A stretch of DNA of 64,000 bases from Kazachstania africana CBS 2517 (lineage: Eukaryota; Ascomycota; Saccharomycetes; Saccharomycetales; Saccharomycetaceae). Positions 60,777 through 64,000 of the stretch are shown piece by piece. Both the position numbers and the translations under genes were made by a program. The notes under the pieces are model-generated. The model was not told the origin of the DNA, made no database searches, and was given only the letters and a program-made list of their open reading frames with translations. Where the stretch lies: NCBI RefSeq assembly GCF_000304475.1, contig NC_018940.1, positions 992,001 through 1,056,000 on the forward strand, in the 5' to 3' direction. Every line of letters starts with the position of its first letter. Positions within the stretch are counted from its first letter, which is position 1.

Positions 60777-60970
60777 ATAAATTACCAAAAAGATGTTTTG
60801 AGTTAGTTTTATCTTTCTGATTATATATATAGAATTTGTTACTATTCAATATATGTTACTCAAGAAAACAGAAATTTTATAATGATACGTTTAATTGAAG
60901 GTAATAACTTTGAAAAATTTTATACATTGCTAAATAACAAAATTATGTAAACAAATTGGCAAAAGCTTGC

Positions 60971-61704
60971 TTAAGATCTTGGCTTTTCCTTCTTTTCCTT
61001 CCATAAAGCTAATAAGGAGACACCAGAGACCTTGACGACCTTGAATCTGACACCTGGAATATCACCCTTAGCCTTACCTTTTCTACCGAAACCAGCTAAT
61101 AAGACTTCGTCATTTTCATCAACAAAGTTTAAACAACCATCATTTGGAACGAAAGCAGTAACTTTCTTACCGTTCTTGATTAATTGAACTCTGACACACT
61201 TTCTGATAGCAGAGTTAGGTTGCTTGGATTCGATACCTAACTTTTCTAAAACGATACCTTTAGCGTGAGAAGAACCACCGAATGGAGAAGATTTGAAGGC
61301 AGTACCTAGTAATCTCTTCTTGTAGTTGTTTTCGGCCCAACGGCTGTACAATTAGTTACAGAAACGTAGAAGTTTCATCATTTATTGTTAGTAAATTGTC
61401 ACTTAGTGTAATATAATGTGATGATATTGAAAAAAGCGTTGATATTTCTATCATTGAATTTGGAACCTGGAATTCAAACTAAGGAACTATTATTCTGAAA
61501 TCTCAATGGCCATACTATTACTTATGGCTTTAATACTCAAAATCATGTGAATATACGCTTTTATACGCAGAAGTAATCTCATAAATGGCCTATTTCAATA
61601 TCTCATCATTTCGTTCATCATCTTTAAATATTAACATACTTGTTTCTTCTGTGGACACGTAATTTTCTAGCAGAATTTAAACCTCTTGGCTTACCCTTAC
61701 CCAT
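60971..61704 (-). CDS. RPS23: 40S ribosomal protein uS12, one intron
   Basis: Rps23 lies in the decoding centre of the 40S subunit. The gene is split: exon 1 at 61640-61704 (65 nt) encodes [20 protein letters not shown] after the start Met, and exon 2 at 60971-61343 (373 nt) encodes the rest. The spliced 438 nt give 145 aa, the S. cerevisiae length. [20 protein letters not shown] contains the conserved PNSA loop whose Pro is hydroxylated in eukaryotes. S. cerevisiae has RPS23A and RPS23B; the SPN1 and NAT3 neighbours match RPS23B (YPR132W). Rap1-like sequence and a GC-rich upstream block lie in the shared promoter with NAT3. Confidence 0.97.
61344..61639 (-). other. RPS23 spliceosomal intron
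   Basis: This 296-nt intron starts with GTATGT (61639-61634 on the minus strand), carries the exact branch-point TACTAAC at 61387-61393, 43 nt before the 3' splice site, and ends in TGTACAG. The phase-2 junction inside an Asn codon restores the family reading frame. Confidence 0.97.
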
Positions 61705-62235
61705 CTTAGCTGTCTTTGTCTGTCTTTATCTTTTAATGGTATAGACACACTATATACATCGCACTAATATCAATTTTAAGCTAATGGATGTTACATTTTT
61801 CCAGCGGAGGCTCTACTGGGTTCATGGGGTATCCTCCCTGTACAATGCCATTCCAGAACTTCGTAAGCGCGACCGTCCCATCCACCCACTATGCGGTGAA
61901 TTCTCAAGGTGCTGCCGCGAGGCACACTAGAACTGTCCGCCCATTTCCCTCTAACTCGTTCGGCAGAAGGATCCCTTCTAGACAGACGGCTCGCTCTGCC
62001 TAGCGATGGATTTCGGCTGCATAAAAAATAGAAAAAAAATCAAAAATACTTGAGAGCTTTCTGCACAAATGTGTGGGTTTTAGAAATGTAGGGATGTGGA
62101 AACAGTCATACGAAAAACTGAAAGTGCAGATCGAAAATATCAAATAGTCGATGAGTTTTTCAGGCTAAATAGAAAAAGAAGTGTGAGTATTAAATAGAGA
62201 CATAATGTAATCCTATATACATTGGCCAGTGAACC
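61705..62235. other. Divergent promoter region, RPS23 / NAT3
   Basis: This 531-bp spacer contains a GC-richer block from about 61795 to 62010 with a 71-codon ATG frame (61788-62003 plus) of no recognisable content. A Rap1-like ATGTGTGGGTTT is at 62069-62080 and a second weaker CATCCACCCACTA lies near 61876-61890. Confidence 0.5.
62069..62080 (-). promoter_or_regulatory. Rap1-like site
   Basis: ATGTGTGGGTTT reads on the other strand as AAACCCACACAT, close to the Rap1 consensus ACACCCRYACAY. It lies about 365 bp upstream of the RPS23 start, in the usual range for ribosomal-protein genes. Confidence 0.6.
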
Positions 62236-62823
62236 ATGACCACTGTACAGCCTTTTGAGGCAACTGATTTGTTCAAGTTAAATAATGTAAATTTGGATAC
62301 TCTTACAGAAAACTTCCCACTAGAGTTTTATTTTGAATACCTCATATTATGGCCAGAACTATTCTTCAAGAGTGTTGAATATACTGCAAATAGCAACTCA
62401 AATCATGATATCTCAGGATATATGATGGCAAAAACTGAAGGAAAAGGGCAGGAATGGCATTCTCATATCACCGCAGTTACTGTCTGTCCTGAGTTCCGTA
62501 GAATATCGCTAGCTTCAATGTTGTGCAATACATTAGAAGCCATCACTGATTCTGAACCACACAATGTTAATTTCATCGATTTATTCGTAAAATGCAATAA
62601 CCAATTGGCTATAATGCTTTATGAAAAGCTGGGTTATTCCGTCTATCGACGAGTTGTTGGCTACTATAATTCTAATGAAGATGGATACCCTGAGACGCTG
62701 AAAAAGATTAATGATGGTAAGGATGCATTTGATATGAGAAAAGCCATGGCAAGAGATAAGGGACAAAATATTAGAAAAGATGGGAGAAAGCATAAATGTT
62801 ACCCCCATGAAGTGAAATTCTGA
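62236..62823 (+). CDS. NAT3: NatB catalytic subunit Nat3
   Basis: Nat3 is the catalytic subunit of the NatB N-terminal acetyltransferase, which with Mdm20 acetylates Met-Asp, Met-Glu, Met-Asn and Met-Gln N-termini. The 195-aa protein has the same length as in S. cerevisiae and the GNAT fold: the substrate loop FPLEFYFEYLILWPELF, the acetyl-CoA strand HITAVTVCPEFRRISLAS, and FVKCNNQLAIMLYEKLGYSVYRRVVGYY with the family Tyr residues. The ATG at 62236 is first in frame. Confidence 0.97.
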   Translation: MTTVQPFEATDLFKLNNVNLDTLTENFPLEFYFEYLILWPELFFKSVEYTANSNSNHDISGYMMAKTEGKGQEWHSHITAVTVCPEFRRISLASMLCNTLEAITDSEPHNVNFIDLFVKCNNQLAIMLYEKLGYSVYRRVVGYYNSNEDGYPETLKKINDGKDAFDMRKAMARDKGQNIRKDGRKHKCYPHEVKF

Positions 62824-63458
62824 GAAAAAAATTAATTCAACAAATCATATTATATATTACGCACTTAAATTTTCTCTGTAACCTACCAGCCGTAGTTCAA
62901 ATAATGTTCAGTATTTTTCTGTATATACAAATATATGCTGTCTACAATTTGCACATCGACAACTCACATTAGACATAACTTTATTCAAAAAAAATCAGTA
63001 TAGGACAACTCTCATATTGGCGTATACTATTCTTCTGTAATAGACTTCACTGGTTTCTTACAGTCTTTTCAAATCGAAAGAGCTGTCTTATATATAAGAT
63101 ACATCATTATTAGTGCCTTTGAACTTATATAAAAGTATAGCTTAGCTTTAAATAGTATAAAGCGTTATCTAACAAACTAAATGGAGGTAAAGAAAATACA
63201 AGAATGGAAATTCTTATTACTAAGACCTCGTTGTTTTTGATGCTTTATGTACTTTTGATTAAATTATTATATACAGAAGACAGCAGCTGATATAAGGCAA
63301 CATATCCGATTTCCCGAGCTTGGTACTTTCAGCCTTATTTTGTGATATACTTAGTCAAAGGAAAAAAACGACTATATCTAAAATCTGTCGTCTATTTATA
63401 TATATTAGCATGCAAAATTCTTCCATATCTAAATACTGTTGTTTGATACAACCGACCT
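62824..63458. other. NAT3 3' region and ANT1 promoter
   Basis: This 635-bp AT-rich spacer contains no recognisable gene. I looked for an oleate response element (CGGN3TNAN9-12CCG), which controls peroxisomal genes such as ANT1 in S. cerevisiae, and did not find a convincing one. Confidence 0.5.
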
Positions 63459-64000
63459 ATGTCTAGCTTAGAAGTAGCTGTCACCGGTGCCATTGCGTCA
63501 GCCCTAGCGAATACTGTCGTCTATCCATTGGACTTATCTAAGACAATTATTCAAACTCAATCGAAATCCACAAAAGAATCTAAAAAGTATAGCAATGTTG
63601 TAGACTGTATCATCAAAATCATTAGACGGAAAGGTCTTTCAAAATTGTATCAGGGCCTTCCGGTAACTTTACTTGGCAATATTGTCCAAAGCTTTTGTTA
63701 TTTTTATTTCTACAGTCGAATCAAGGAACAGTATCTCAGATGTAAGCTTATTAAACTTAGAATAATTCATATTTCTACTATTGAAGAACTTTTATTGGGT
63801 ATTGTGGCTGCATCTATTTCACAGTTTTTTGTAACTCCAATAAATGTTGTTTCTACGAAGCAACAAACGATCGAAGAACCCAATGAAGCAAAATTTAACA
63901 GTGTGCTTCAATCATTGTTGAAAAAAGACAGAAAGCAACTATGGAAAGGACTTAAAGTCTCGTTATTATTGACTATAAATCCTTCTATTACTTATACAGC
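63459..64000 (+). CDS. ANT1: Peroxisomal adenine nucleotide transporter Ant1 (5' part)
   Basis: This mitochondrial-carrier-family protein exchanges ATP and AMP across the peroxisomal membrane for fatty-acid activation. The window ends after 180 complete codons of about 328, so the gene is truncated by the window edge, not broken. Repeat 1 begins VTGAIASALANTVVYPLDLSKTIIQTQ and carries the carrier signature PLDLSK. Repeat 2 begins near residue 105 (TIEELLLGIVAASISQ), with the signature altered to TPINVVSTKQQT, the TRQQT-type variation seen in Ant1. NPSITYT closes the visible part. The start codon at 63459 aligns with the family N-terminus. Confidence 0.93.
   Translation, partial: MSSLEVAVTGAIASALANTVVYPLDLSKTIIQTQSKSTKESKKYSNVVDCIIKIIRRKGLSKLYQGLPVTLLGNIVQSFCYFYFYSRIKEQYLRCKLIKLRIIHISTIEELLLGIVAASISQFFVTPINVVSTKQQTIEEPNEAKFNSVLQSLLKKDRKQLWKGLKVSLLLTINPSITYT

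Overview
This is a nuclear chromosome segment of a budding yeast of the family Saccharomycetaceae. The evidence is compact, mostly intronless protein genes on both strands with AT-rich spacers, and long proteins recognisable as orthologues of Saccharomyces cerevisiae genes. There is one ribosomal-protein intron with GTATGT and TACTAAC signals, two nuclear tRNA genes, and runs of neighbours that follow S. cerevisiae gene order. Blocks from the YLR260-272, YOL003-013/YOR002-005 and YPR128-137 regions, plus MVP1 and NUP57 from elsewhere, are woven together. That fits a post-whole-genome-duplication species that kept a different set of duplicates, or a rearranged lineage. I cannot name the species.

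Layout. 1-14361: tRNA-Val(AAC), the condensin gene YCS4, an unassigned F-box-like gene with a poly-Asn tract, SEC22, DCS1, CMG1 and the NHEJ ligase DNL4. 14556-22455: UTP23, ALG6, a pirin gene (I know of none in the S. cerevisiae reference strain), a strongly diverged polo-like kinase, and RPB11. 23307-33208: SIN3, PFA4, the second NHEJ factor NEJ1, RPS28 and the meiotic axis gene RED1. 33883-48639: a CSI2-like membrane protein, COQ10, MDM12, MVP1, RCL1, a phospholipase B, HTZ1, HRD1 and a sphingoid-base kinase. 48753-64000: YPT6, TMA7, tRNA-Ser(AGA), RRP9, CTF4, NUP57, probable MSS18, TOM5, SPN1, intron-containing RPS23, NAT3, and the start of ANT1, cut by the window end.

How they work together. 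Ribosome production is well represented (UTP23, RCL1, RRP9, RPS28, RPS23, TMA7), and the three processing genes carry PAC and RRPE-type promoter motifs. DNL4 and NEJ1 belong to one end-joining pathway, and NEJ1 has a candidate a1/alpha2 operator in its leader. Chromosome genes (YCS4, CTF4, HTZ1) and the CSI2-like gene have MCB or SCB-like G1/S motifs. RED1 has a URS1-like element, the kind of site through which Ume6 recruits Sin3, whose gene is also here.

The most unusual gene is the polo-like kinase at 19918-21924. It has lost the HRD arginine and the activation-loop threonine together, and all three residues that bind phosphopeptides in the polo-box domain. It keeps the ATP-binding and catalytic residues. 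It sits among genes that flank CEN15 in S. cerevisiae, and CDC5 itself is next to CEN13, so it may be a diverged duplicate of CDC5. All identifications come from reading the sequence and from remembered family knowledge; no database search was run.
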